Assembly (NCBI GenBank): GCA_963969395.1
Contig: OZ017797.1
Coordinates: 17,360,001-17,424,000 of the forward strand
Direction: 5' to 3'
Length of the DNA stretch: 64,000 bases
DNA from: Pseudoscleropodium purum
Lineage: Eukaryota; Streptophyta; Bryopsida; Hypnales; Brachytheciaceae
Shown: positions 13,311 to 27,100 of the stretch, piece after piece
Numbering within the stretch: position 1 is the first letter of the stretch
Layout of the letters: the number at the start of each line of letters is the position of its first letter
The notes under the pieces: generated by a model
Seen by the model: the letters and a program-made list of their open reading frames with translations, nothing else
What the model was told of the DNA's origin: nothing
The model's database searches: none
Translations under genes and position numbers: made by a program

Positions 13311-13764
13311 ATCTGCGAGTATCATGCTCACACGGTCATGGGCCACCCCACTCCAAGTGCCCATGTCCCCAAGTCCCAAGTGATTCAAGGAAGTCAAGGA
13401 AGTCAAGGAACTCAAAGGAAGCAAGGAAAGGGATTTGTCCTCATGGACGGATGAGAAACGGATTCTACGTCCGCTACGGACATGCAGTACTCGTTCCCGC
13501 TCACTGCCGCGGGGTGTGAACTTCTTTCCTTGGCTGCTACCATTCCGTTTTTGTTGGCTTGTGGATGGATTTGCTTGCATGCGCAGATCTCTTCAAGTCC
13601 CACCGCGGCCCTGCATGCAAACATTAACCCAATTCGCGGACACAAAGCTCTTCCGGTGCAAATTCAACTGCATAATTAATGTGAAGGGTGACGGAGGAGG
13701 CTCTTGTTCTTCGATTGCTTCGAGGCAGGTTTGACGGGTTTGAATGTGAAGTAGCTTGGTGGAG

Positions 13765-16700
13765 ATGATCGGCGTGGTGGATGTGGAGGATCTCAATATT
13801 AAGCTCGTCTCCGAGCGCGCGAAAGTACGGGAGGTCAGTAGAATTACTGAAGGAATTCCACTTAAATCACTCTCTCTAGTCGAGTCAATGGAGACCTTAA
13901 ATAGATATGACGCTGGTTGGGATTGCGCATGACTTTAAAATTGCAGTTTCTCATGCTGCTTGTTGTTGTTGTTATTGCTGTCTCGTCTGGGGTAAGGCTC
14001 TAATCATGGGAAGCAGGATGGCGTGAGAGCTTTGGGGAGCTACTTAGAGGGCGCGTCTGGGTTGCGGATTTGCCTTTTACTGGACCAGCAAACGACGATT
14101 CTGCGTGCCAACGATCGCATTCCTTGTAAGTTGCGAAATGGATGGACGCTGCCAATTCACAGATGAGTTGTGCGCTTGATACTTTCAACCCTAAAGGCTT
14201 CGTGGTGGAAAAGGATCTATTGGGCTGATCGGATTGGGTGAATAAATGTTAGTAAGATGGGTTCGAATTTGATATTACCGGAATCAGTGAAGAACGTTGC
14301 GTGTGCTGGTCAAAACAGGAAATATTAATTGAACAGAAGGATTCCCATATGACCTCCACCATACCGCTAAAGAAAACATATGAGACTCAACTTGAGTGAA
14401 TCCCTTCACCAGGGCTGTTGGGTACTGATTTGTGCGGCCATGTGGTGGTGCTGTAGCTGCAACATGGCCAGGGGTTTTGCATGCTCTGTGCGAATGCATC
14501 AGGATGGAGGTGGCGGCCAGCAAGAAGCGAGGGCCCAAACCTATTCTTGCCAAGACCTTGAGAAACTTGGTCCACAAAGCAGAAGATTCAAGTCGTTCAA
14601 GTGCACTTGCTTGCTCTTTTGTCCGCTCTTCTGATGGTCGGCTTCTTGATCTCTTGCTCTGCACTAGTCAGACCGATCTAAGACTTGTTGAGGGCTTCCT
14701 GTCGAATTTTCTTTCGTTTGTTATTTTTTGGTTTGTAATCTGATCCTGAGGACGTCCGATGCCAACCTGATTTAGCCGCATTTACATTTTCGGTCTCTCT
14801 GGTTTGATAGGGAGGACTCATTTTCTTCTTCGCAAGATCAAAAGATTGTTTCAGCATATTCTCGACATGCTGCTAGAGGTACCGGCTTTTTCGTCCGATT
14901 ATAGCCACATCCTGCGTGAGCTCCTTCCTGATGTGGAATATCGCCTGCGCATGGGCAAGAAGATCTACAACGGTACTATGACAACATTGATGCCCCTCAG
15001 ATAAGGATTAAGTTATGTTTATGTTATCGTGTTACATGGAAAGTATCTGCTTCATTCAGTCTCATAACTACCCCTACCTCTGACTCCTTCTCGTTCTCGT
15101 GTAGATCTTGTGACCCATTATTTAGCGAAGGCGAAGGAAATTGTACACAACCGCTCTTTCGAACCGACTGTGGCTAAAGAAGAAGCTTTTAGGAATACTT
15201 TAACATTGCTCATTTTACTGCAAAATCCGCCCGGAGATTTTGCTGCTCATGTCAAGGACGACATCATCGATGGCTTTTGTAAAATCTTTGCATTTAATAG
15301 GTATTGATCTTCATCTGCCATATCCAGCTCCAGCTTTCGTTGGTGATGAAAATTATGCTTATCATCTAATTTTCTGAACTTTGTATTTATCTGGAAGTGA
15401 CTGAGCAGTCACTAGTAGAAAACTATCAAGGGGTATTCTAGAAAACCTAGCTGCGTTAAATCCTGACAATGGTAACGTCATTTATGGTAATGGTATTATG
15501 CCTAGGTTTTCTTGAATATGTTGTGGGGGTGGAGGGTACTTATGATTGCTGCACCGGCCAGTTCTTGTTCACTTTGATTTGCTTGTTTTGCCCATGAGTT
15601 TCTCGGGATATCTTTACACTGGGACTGTACCACATATTTATCCATCGCCTCTGCTTCCAAACCCGTTCCTTTTTCTTGTTTGCGTGATTATTATGATTTG
15701 TTTAACCGAAGACGGTGATCTGTGGGGTGCAGAGATGAAGACCGAATAACTAAAAAGCTTGTCTCATCGTTGAATACATTTTTGGTAGCAGACGGATTGA
15801 ATTTGGGAGATGAGGTGGTGAAGCTCCATAGTAGTTTTCGGCCATTTATGGTGCGTACGTGGTTAACCACACGAGATCGGGACTTGAAGGTGAGTATTTA
15901 ATGTGTTTGCTGATACTTTTTCGTCGTGGAACAGTATTACTAGTTGGTATTTCAGCTGTTATTTAATCATGCTTGACCATTTCGGTTGTGAGAATTGAAG
16001 ATATTTGACTTAGATTATGACCCCAAAAAATATTATTTAATTTGGGTGGGACTCGCACTCTGAGATGATTATGCCTCTACTTGATGTGAGATCTTTGAAC
16101 TGCTTGTTTGCAGGATGAGCTTGTTCTGTATGCCCGAATGCAGATGAAGCTTCAATACATTGTAGCATCCGATAATGGAGGCGTGGTGGAAGAGCTTCTG
16201 GGGTTGGTGGAGAAGGAGCTAGATCAAACTGGGATCGCTCTTACTGGATACCACAGGTTGATCATTTTGAGGTCCATTGCTACATTTTGTTATTTATTGG
16301 TTTTGGAAGTTCGTTCAACAATGGATTCGTAAATGTTATTTGCCCTACATATCTCTATCTATGTTGAATCCTTGTGAATGTTAAAATGTGTTTCTAGCTG
16401 CTCCTGCAATTATGCCCTGGCAGTGCAGATACGATATAATGCGTGAAGACAGAGTCGGTTCGGTAAGCCGTAGTGAGCGAAGCTTTTTTGAATTCGCAGC
16501 AGCAACATTCTTTGAGGTAAACAAGGCTTTCTAGGCACAAAAAGCGTGCCCTGTCTGTGTTTGGGACTGCAATTTCAGTAGCATAATTCCATGAGCACTA
16601 GCTTAGGCGCACTGAAAATTTCTAATGTTTCACAAGACCTATTCTGCATATGTTCTTGTACACTAAAACTAGCCTTAAAGTAGTATCATGTTGTACGTTA

Positions 16701-18147
16701 GTTATTGGATTAGGCTCTTACAACAGTGAAGCGCGAGATTCTTAGTAGCTTCTTAAGGGTGCACTACTCTCGACCTGAAACTCATGTTCAGCATCAGGGC
16801 ATTCACCAGGAACATTGAACATTATTAGGTTAATTCGGAAAAGAGGCCGGTACAGGCAAGAGGTACCAGGATATTGATTGCGAAAAGGCTTTTCTGACAC
16901 GATAATTAAACAACAGTGTCTGCGTTGTTTATTCTGGATAATATGTTTGATAATTTGTGTACGTAGAAGCACCTTGCACACCTAACTTGTATTTTACAGT
17001 GGGCACAACAACATGATCCATGTCATTCACTTTGCAGGTAGGTAAGAGAGATGAGATTGGGAGGGTGCATGGGAACGCCAGTAAGCGCAGGAGAAGGGAG
17101 TCTGTGTATGCTCTTGTGGGGGAGAAGATAACTGCTGCCAAAATTTTGTGGTGCGTCATTGTTCTTCTTCAGATTTATACGATGACTACGATTTGTGTGA
17201 AAGTTCAATATTTTGCTTCTTCTGATTTGTGTGAATGTTTGGATGAAGCTTTCGTAACAAGCAGCGGTGTTTGGTGTGACTTGCAGGGATGGAGCATTTT
17301 GTGTTTTGATTCGCAATTTTGGGCCTCAACTGCCCCCCAATATTCTTGAAGCATGGCTTGATGGCTTAGCTGGCAACTTAGAACGGTACTATTCGGCTCA
17401 GGACTCATTGTAATGAGTTACAATTATTCCACCAAGTATTGGTAATAAGTAGCATAATGCGAGTGCTCTCCAATTGCTGCCCTTAATGGTTAAGGCATCT
17501 GAAATTGGGAGCACGTTTAAGTGTATTATTCAAGCAAGGTTATCTTAATAATCCACAAATAGGCAGAGACATTCATGTACATATTGTGGTACATACTTGT
17601 TAGCTTGTTATGTATGACTTATATTTCTGATTCTCATCTAGTGACTGAGCTTACACTTTGATATTCGTCTCTGTGGGTAGAGTTATGACTGAAGGCGTCA
17701 ACACCCGGAGCTTTGGAGCTCCCGTTTGGACTCTCCGGTATGGTCCTCCGCTATTGGAACACTGGGCTTGAGTAGAATATACATGTTGGTGTTTATGGTG
17801 TTTAGGCTTTTATGTTCTGTGCTGTTCAGGCTAACATTTCCTTAGCGTTAAGATTTCTGAGTAATTAGGAGAAGTAAAGTGATTTTAGCCACGTGGGTCT
17901 GTATACTGATAAGGCTTCGGATTGATTGATGAAGCTCTGACATTCAAGGCAAGGCATATCAGGCAGAAGATTCTTGATGATTTCACGAGGCCATTCATTT
18001 CTATCCAGCTTAGTTATCAACTGCATTGTGTGGATGCTGGAATACGTATTTGTATGACACTTGTCTTCGGTTGTTCACAGGTGCCTCCAAGAGTTGAGCA
18101 ATCTCTGGCGTGGTGCAGTTAATTCGTCGGTTGACACATTGAGCATG
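13765..18147 (+). other. ATM: ATM exons 1-12: TAN motif and first helical repeats
   Basis: Exons: 13765-13833, 14017-14125, 14457-14636, 14811-14972, 15105-15300, 15733-15889, 16114-16256, 16429-16516, 17038-17150, 17287-17385, 17681-17737, 18081-18147. Each joins in phase with the next. The first two give the TAN-type sequence ([20 protein letters not shown]), a motif special to ATM/Tel1 needed for telomere-length and checkpoint function. Exon 3 contains [20 protein letters not shown], and exon 5 [20 protein letters not shown], both close to plant ATM. Exon 1 uses a GTCAGT donor. Confidence 0.85.
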
Positions 18148-21100
18148 GTATATTGGTGAAACTCCTTATATTATATCTTCCGGCACATACGAACTATAAT
18201 TTTCTTATTTTAATCGGAGAACTCCTCACTGTGTGTGTGTATAAATTCCGTTTTTATGCAGAAAGCAAGTGTTTGGAAATCCATTTGGGACTCTATGCTT
18301 CACTGGCTACCTTTGATTACTAACGTGTCACCCGTGGTAATACTTTAATCCCCCTTCAGAGCCAGCGTGTTTATACCTAATATTTGCTGTGATCCATTTC
18401 TATATTGTACTCACTTGGAACTGTAATACTGTTTTTTTGCAGTTGTAGAATGTAAACATCTCTGAATCTGTCACTAATTTATGTTTCATATAAAATGTAT
18501 TAAGAGTTGGAATTATTGATTGAATTGTGATGCTTGTGTACGACGCCTTAATTTTCACTACAGGTGGACGAGTCATTTCGTTTACTCGGGCAAATTGCTA
18601 CCATGGTAAACAAATTCCACCACTTGTTGCGTTGTATCTCCTGTATGTTTCGTCGGTTTTGGTCTTCACTATCAGTGAAAGGTATTTCTTTGTATTTCAT
18701 TAGCAATGACTTTTATTCTTGAGGGCATTTCCGTAGATGTTCAGGACGAGCTGATCGACTAGTGAGAACATGCTATGGAATTGGTGCTATCACATTATAT
18801 CTAACAGTCATGAATGTTGCGAATACAACCACTGCGCTAGAGAATTTACGATGTTATCAAATTTAATTCAGTCAGAATTTTGGAATTTTGGCTTAATGTT
18901 ATGATATAATATCTAGATACCCCAATTTTTATCATTTTTTTTAATATGATTTGGGTTTAGATGAATTCGACGCATGACGCTTGTGACCAATCATGTGGGT
19001 TCTTCATGGAATTTTTAGAGATTGGTGCCAGTCTACAACATTTCTCCTGCTTTTTGGGACCTTCAAGTTTTCTCGGAGGTACCTTCCGGGTAAGTTCATG
19101 GTTGTGACCTTGAAAGTAATGAAATATAATAATTTGCTTGCTGGCTCATGAATCATCTCATCTGTGAGGATTGTGATTAACCCCTAAGGACCGGATTTGC
19201 AAAAAACCGTGCTTAAGAACTCGGATGAATTTCTTGCTTTCGTCGCTTCGAAATATGTCAGTTTCATTATCTTGTATCCTGAGTTTGTTTTCAATTTCAA
19301 TTTAGATACCGATGTTAACCAATTTTGACGATACTGTTCGATATCAGGAATATCCTCTATTTTATTGCTGCGTTCTTTGCATGCCCTGGAAGTCAGGTAT
19401 TTTCATCTTTTTTCTAGTGACATTGTAATTCAAAAAGTGCCATTTTGTAACTTTGGAAAGTAATGCTGCATGTTGCCATGTTTTCTCGTTTGTTATAGTT
19501 TTGAAGACTGATAAAGTATGATGACCGAAAAATCATATGTTCCAGTTAATTACGTTGACGCTGGAAGAAGTTTAGGATCTATAACCAGTTAAATTTAGTC
19601 GGTTTTGTCATACGTTCATGGTTTCAGCTCTTGAATGAAGCAGGCTGTATCTAAAGTTGATTTGGACCTTCGCCACAAGCTTCTTGCGTGGTCATTGACA
19701 TCTCTGGATCTCCAGGTCAGCTTTATAATATCCTATTGGTTAGTCACAGTAAGTCGCGTAGTCGACCTTGCAGGGCCCGTAGTGATAGAGAGGCTTTGTT
19801 TTATTTGCGTGCAAGTGTGTTAATATCTGCATTTTTTCACTATCATTTTGTTGACAAACTCATTTTAGGAGACTGAGAAACCGAAGGGGACAGTGTTGGA
19901 AGCAATGCCTTTGGTTCTTCTTAGTGGAGCAGTATTAGCGCTTAGTCTGGGCTACGTTCCAATGCACCCCCAAAATCAGTCACCACTTCAAAATTATGTG
20001 TCTCTGGACCTGACCAAAGAATTGCCTCATTGGGCAGAGGTAGACGTCATTCTAAACCTTGATTGCATTTGATACGCTCAGTTCTGACTGAACAATTCTG
20101 TAATAGTAATCTTATTTTTCTTTCTGGACACATTAAATCGGATTTTTAATCTTTCCCTGTTGTTTGGTAACTGCTAATCCTTTTATCCTCAGCTCTTCAA
20201 AGGACCCTTAATCTGATCACTTTATGCATTTTGAGCACTCTGGACCGTTGCTGTATGGTTCCTAAGTAGAAACAACTTTACCTGTAGTAGGGCAAATTGC
20301 TTGTCTGTACGGAGTTTGCAAGTATGAGCACATCATGATTTATTCTGTTTTCTGTGCAAACTCTACAGTGCAAAGAACAGAAGTTGGTTTTGGAGTCAAT
20401 GGACCGCTCTTTATATTTTTCACCCAGAACCGGAGTTATTCCATTTCATATGGTAAGTACTGTTGAATTCACCTTGGATCTCTGTAGGTCTTAAAGATTG
20501 TCTCACGGGGTTGATTTCACCTTTGAATCCGAAGGGACCGCCGAATTATATAGATAATGTCTCTTTCAGCGTCTTCGTTACGCATCAGTGTGGTAATAAT
20601 ATTGCAAACTTCAGGTACTCTATAGACTATTGGCAGAGCGAACGTTAAGCGTTGTGACATAAGGCACTTGCTCTTCCCTGATTTATTTGATTACAAGTGA
20701 TGCTCTGAGCTTACTTATTCCCTATGGTAGGGAGATGTTTACATATTGAATCTGTGGATTAATGAGTGCATTCTCATACTGGGGATTGGACAGGGTGCTT
20801 CGGATACAAACAAACGAAGCAGCAGCCCCTTGCCGCGTTCAAGCAGTGATGTTCTTCTCCAGTACTTATCGGAGCTGCTTTTGCAGAAAGTGAATTTTCT
20901 ATTGCAGAAGAAGACTGAGCTGACAGCGTCGTTACAATACCTCTTTTTCTTAAGTGGTTTGCTTGCGTACTGTATTTTTGGAGTTGAACATTCAATGCTA
21001 AGAAGGTGGGATTGGGCCCTTTCTCCTTCAACTCTACGAAAGTTTGCTCTAGAACATATCGCTGCATGTTTCTGCTGGTCATTGTCGTGGGATCATTGTG

Positions 21101-24100
21101 TTGTAAGAAACTTATTGTAATTGGATGTTATCTGTATTTGTGTGCTTAAATATAGCCAAAGCTAGATCCACTAGTAGAAAATTGACCCCCTGAGGTAGTC
21201 TAGAAAACCTAGCTCCGTTACAATTGGCAGAGTTTACGTAAGGAACTGCCTTAAAGGGCATTACAGTCGGCCTAGTTTTAACAAGACTAGGTTTCTTGAG
21301 AGGGTTGCGGGATGGGAGGACGTTTTATTATTATTATATTGTTCTTAGTGCAGAAGAGGATTCAGATGCAAATTTACAGTGCAGCTGCTCACTGTGTTGA
21401 GTTTAATTCCCAGTTCTACCTCAATGCTCTGGATAGGAAAGGATTTTTTCTGACATGTAAAAGGTTGTGTGATTTTATAGAATAGAAACTCTCATTTAAT
21501 GCCTTATCTTGGGCTGATTGATACAGGGGCCAACGGCTGCCAGATTGGTGCTCCAAGGGTAGAGTATGGTCAGGTTTATCAAACGTACTTGAGGTGTGTC
21601 TTTCTGTTCTCGAGACTTGCAGAGATCGGATACACTCAAGTGATTCGACGAGAGGTTCCGCTTTAAGCGCTTTTTTGAATTCCTTCCTTCAAGAATTCTC
21701 GCCAGCAGCCCTATCAGCCTTATCAAGTTTTGTGTCTTCACCGGGCCGGGCAGTCTTGGTATCCAACGAAGGGCTCGCTGACGATGCAGACACGCCAGTC
21801 ACTGGTCCCCCTTTGATGACCAGGTTCCTGGGCACTCTTTCAAGTGCTCTGACTCTCGCTGCATCTGTGAGCTCTTTGGCTCAGGAAGAAATTCCAGGCA
21901 GCCCTGTAACAATGTTTGAAGACCGTGAGGGGGAAATCAAACTGATGGATGTCGATTTGGATGAGTTTTCTGAGACGGGTCTTCAGGGCTCTCAAAGCCT
22001 TGAGGGTCTAGGCTCAACAAAGAAAAGAAATAATAGTCTTTACGACCAATGGAAGGATCTCTGTTTGAAAATGATTTCTGATATTGGGCGTGTTCTGCCA
22101 GAGGCAACATGCAAGGTTCTCTTGAAACTACTAGACGATGAGAAAGACAGCAAGGTTCGGGCCAACCGAGAGTTTAGTCCTAGGATGTAGTTATGGTTGA
22201 GTCTTCGTTATTCTTTAATCTCTTTTTTCCCATTTTGAATCCATTTATAATACCTATAGAATTCCTCATTGCTGATTTTCTTGTTTCTTGAATTGTAGAG
22301 CCCGAGTAGACCACCCCACCCCACCCCACCCCACCACCCCGGAGGCATTCTAGAGAAAGAATCAGGTTCCAGTTTGGCTCAATGTCTACTATTTCGCAAA
22401 AAATGTGCCTTGACCGTTGCACTTTCTTGAGCAGATGCGCTGGAGAATCGTGCTTATTTTATGCGAGCTTATGAAAGAGAAAACTATTTCACATTTACCT
22501 GAAATGGTGGGCCGCTGATCTGCATTTCTCACTTTATGATTCTAGCGTTTTTGTTTGACCTCATGACTTTGTTACCCTCGTTATAGATCGTCATATAAAT
22601 CATTTAAATCTCCTGAAAATTTTTCTATTTCCGTTGTGGCTGGGCATTACGTGCGAGTCTAATGACAAACAGTCTCAGAAATATTTCACCTATTCTCGTC
22701 TTTCTCGTCGTACTTCTATTTAAATAGAATGAACTTATGAAAAGGCCTTTTTTAACGTTTGTTAATCGTTTTTTTCTGACCCTCAGGTGCATTGCATGGA
22801 GAAGCTTCGTGAAGATTGCCAGAATAGTGAGTCGGCTCGATACGATATTTTGCAAGGCATCGATGCTATATTGACCAACTTACTGATGCAGGATGAGAGT
22901 GACTGTAGAAGCACTGCCAAAGTTATTGCAATCAAAGGAGTGCAGTTACTTTCAGAAGAGGTTGACTACTTACTTTAAAGTACTCTTCTGATTATAGTAT
23001 TATAAAGGGCAGATCTAATACACGAACAATGACACATCAAGTTGTGAGGATCAAACTGTAATCCTGTGGATTCTGTGGCGTGTATTTTCTGGTGGGATTC
23101 TGGAACTACAGGTGTTGCCTCAGCTGGCTTCTTTCATAGCAGACATCGAGAAAATGAATCTCCTTCTTTGGCCTACTCGAGAAAAGTTTGTGAACACGGT
23201 CTTCAACTATATTCTGGTCTCTCCAAGTACGGCTCAGGTACACGAGATATCTACCGTTCTTATTTATCGCAACTGATTCTTAGGTTTTATGTTCACTCGA
23301 AGGTTTTTTCTTGGGCACATGTTTTAGCACATGCAGTGGGTTTAGGGGTAGCTAACTGGTTCATTTCAGTTCTGATCGCTTGTAAATCCTGCAGCGCATC
23401 AGCAAGATAGCTTGATTGAAGTTTTGTGTGTGTCCAAGATGGTTTGAATAGAGACTTGATAGTCGTCTGTCAGATGTTTAAGCACATGTCTGCGAGTTTA
23501 CGATGTCCCATATCTGAAACTGCATCGAGTAAGACTGGTCGACCTGTGTATGCTTCATTGCCTCTCCCGTAGTTTCTTGCTCCTCTGTAATGTGCCCATA
23601 GATTTACCTTCGTCTATTTAGACCGGAATGAGTAGCCAGAATAACTTACTAATCTAATTTAGCCCAGTATTGGAGCATTTAACGGTCTCAACTTTTCCTA
23701 ATCCAATTATATATGCTTGTAAGTCAATTATATATTGTTTGCGTTTCGTACCCTTCGAGAATTTTACAGCCGTTTGTCTGCAGGAGTTAACAGAGAAACT
23801 ATTGGGCTACATGCATGACTTGGAGTATAGAGTCAGACGTCTATTTTCTATCCGAGCTAAGGTTCTCTTTCAGACGTGGGACGGACATCATGGACTGTTC
23901 CGTGATGTATGGTAAGCTTGTGAGACATCATGAGACATCGTGCTGAACATGGGGCAGCACACCCTACAATGGATGTAAATAGTAATTTTGGAAAGAACAG
24001 AAAGGCTGAAATATATATTCTGTTGCCGAATCTTTGTTCGTTGATAGTCAGTCTGACTTTTTCTATGCCTTACTCGTCGGGAAGTAGAATACCTTGGAGG

Positions 24101-27100
24101 AGAATGGTTGTAAACGTTGACTTGTCTTTCTCAGTGCCAATTCTGGAGTCAAGATGGCGATGGTAACAAGAAGCAAGGTAGTGCGGGCTTCAGAAGTCAA
24201 GTCGGCAGGCACACAAGCCGTCCCTTTAACAGAAACAACTTTGCTTACTCTAGGAGAGATTGCTGCATCTAGCGACAAAGTGGAAGGCGAGGTAAGCATT
24301 TCAGTCCGGTATCGATGGGAACCATGCAGTTTTTGATCCTGCTGCTAAATTATTATTCAGCCGTGCTTAAAATAGAAATTTCTCTTTGGAAGCTAGAATT
24401 CGATGATTGTAATTTTTAAAACGTATTTCTATTTTTGCATTTATAGGGTATGATTTCTTCTATCTATTGGGTACCTGGAGGCTTCCTTGACGCTTTCTAA
24501 ATGATTTACATTGACTTCTATAGATATTGAAGTGGGCCACTTTTAGCCAATTGGGCACTTAGGGGTAACTTGGTAAGGTTGTCAATCAGCAACTCGGTAG
24601 TGTAATGATGTAATTTGTGCGAGGCTTGCTGCATTGACCTTCCTGCAGATATTCTGGATCCAGGATCACTCTCGGATGTTTTTGCATCGTTTTTGAACTG
24701 ATTGTGACTTTTCTTACAGGCTTTGTTCATGCTGTGTGCTCATGCTGCCCTGAACCCATCACAAAGGTTGTACTTTTTATTACTATCTTTATAGGAGCAG
24801 AATTAGATGACGGGATGTCTTTGAACCATTTTTGCAGCTGCTGGCTCATTTTAATGCATCAAGTATCTGGGAGCCCATCAGTGCGTACATTTTATACAAC
24901 GAACTGAATTGTTGTAATATCTCAGAGTGAGGTTTGATAAGTGCTGTGGAAATTGGATTAGGCTGTGTCTGATGTCTTGCTATTGCGACTCTGCTGCAGA
25001 CTTCTCGTCAGTAATATCCTGGATACGGTAGCAAATCAACTACGGTATCCGCACCGCTGGAAGGTCAGTATAACTAATTGTTCTTTATCAAGTTACCGGG
25101 AAACTTCTTAAGATGCCATTTGGACTGTTTCATTTGAATAATATTGTTTTGCGTATCTGCTTGAAGAGTCTGGGTTAAGTACTTTTCGTCGTCTATGTTG
25201 CTGTCTCTTGGTGTGACATTCAACTGTTTAAGATATAGGAGGTGTCTTACTAGTGCAAAGTGAATATTTATGTATTATTAATTATTGAGACATTCTCAAG
25301 TTGTTTGTGTGATCACACCAGATGGTTCTTTTGAAATCTCGGTTACGTTGGAACTCTCCACCGTTGCATAATTAATTCGAACCTAGCTGGTCTAGGTACA
25401 TTTTAGGAAAACCTCGTCAGGGTTCTAGTGGTTGGAAAATCCCACATTGAACCATGTGACAAAAAATTCTGTTTGCAGTATCTTGATTATTTGATGGGAG
25501 TGCTATTGACCGGATGGGTGAAAGCTCGTCTGTCCATACCATCACTTGTTGAGGTAAGCTTATCAATTTACACTTCTGTCGTACGTTCCAACTTACACAT
25601 GTAATCTTTTTCTTTTTCGTTCCTGTTTGAAGGGTCGTTACGTGGAATTTTTTCTAGATTTCATGTTGCGCTGTAGGAGGGGTAGCTGGTGGATGTAGTC
25701 CCACAATCTGATTTTGACAGAAACTATATGTAGTGGTTTCATTTGCCTCGACCAGCAGTTGTCACATTTGCATTTGTACCTGTGTTTTAGATCAAGGACA
25801 TACTCAGCGAAAGCGTAGACACAGCGGTGTTCCTGGAGCAATGCTGTCCCTGGCTTCTTCCATCCTTATTCCTCCATGACGACAAGGATGAGCTGGAATG
25901 GATAGCTACGGTGTGTATTAGAAATCTCATATTCTTCTCTTCTCTTTTTCTGTTCTTAGGGTGTATATTGTCCTGCCAATTGTTTTAATAATTCGTCTCA
26001 GTTTGTTAGCAATTCGTCTCGGCGCTTTTCTGTAAGACATAGAATGATAATACATACCATAGTCTGAAATCAGTCAATGCTAAATATGTTGGGAAAACAT
26101 GTCGAAAAACGGCAGAGCCTTTCTCTTCCACTCTCTGGACTTGTGAGGCGTCATTTCGCCTCAACTTTTGCAAGCCTATTGCCGCTGCATTCCCATGGAA
26201 CTCCAGAGGAGCAGCAGAAGGCTGGAGCGGTACTACAAAGGGACATGTTGTCAGCGGCTGATTTGTCAGAAGATGAGCGTGATACTCTCATTCGTAAGCA
26301 CATGGTAGGTATCAATATTCCCCCACCCAGGAATCAGGTGGTGTGTTCGGCTGTTTTTGAAAATTCCCCTTCGCTGACTTGGAGAAATTTCAACTTTCCA
26401 GATTGCGATAGTCAACTTTCTTTTCAGATTATGCGGTGACGTGGAGACGCCGCAATTCCCACACTTCACAAAAGATGCAATTTCGACTGCTGTGCGAACT
26501 GTTGTGGATGGTTTTTTGGATATGTAAGGGCCCGTCATGTCATTGTTGATATCTTTACTGTGAGCTTGCGACTGTCACTTTGTCCAAATTTAGTTTACTT
26601 CGGGCTTGGAACCACTGATAGGTCCAGCTCTAGGTTACTTACAAGCAGTAGTTTTACTTAAAATCTTGTCTCCTGTGCAGAGAACCTGTCTCACAAGAGG
26701 AAGGAGTGGTTGACAAGATGCAGGTTTTTCGGCCTGATCGTGTCTTTATGGTATGTGTGGTGCAGTAACAATATTTAATTGCGTTGTTCTCATTTTCCTA
26801 GATCGAACATATGTGGAAACGGCTATCCATGGGCTTCAAGAATATCGATTCAGATTTACTATGGCTTTCTAAATTTCACATCTCTTTGACCCTTATACTT
26901 CATTTGTGGACGCTTGTGCAGCTTCTTCTCCAGCTGCACTACGAGATCGACTCTGCAAGTCATCCACGTCATCGGCGCCATTTACTGGCCAGCTTGATGG
27001 CTATTTTGACTGTTATAGACATACGATTGGTTGTCTCCAGCACTTGTCGGTGAGATGTTCCTGTCTTAAACCATGAATGCCCATGCGAAATACGGAAGGT

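Larger units (their letters stand above)
12622..13764. promoter_or_regulatory. Divergent intergenic region shared by URT1 and ATM
   Basis: The start codons of URT1 (minus) and ATM (plus) are 1.14 kb apart, so this stretch must hold both 5' leaders and both core promoters. Visible elements are tandem TGACGT motifs (12,954-12,981), a CCTGA tandem repeat (13,091-13,115), a telo-box (13,296-13,310) and an AAGGAAGTC-like purine repeat (about 13,386-13,430). I cannot place TATA boxes or transcription starts with confidence. Open frames in this GC-rich part lack homology signals and are treated as chance. Confidence 0.6.

Noticed and set aside
13035..13580. 181-codon minus frame in the URT1-ATM intergenic region
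   Set aside because: It reads through the CCTGA repeat and telo-box, has low-complexity Ser-rich content, and lacks any recognisable domain.
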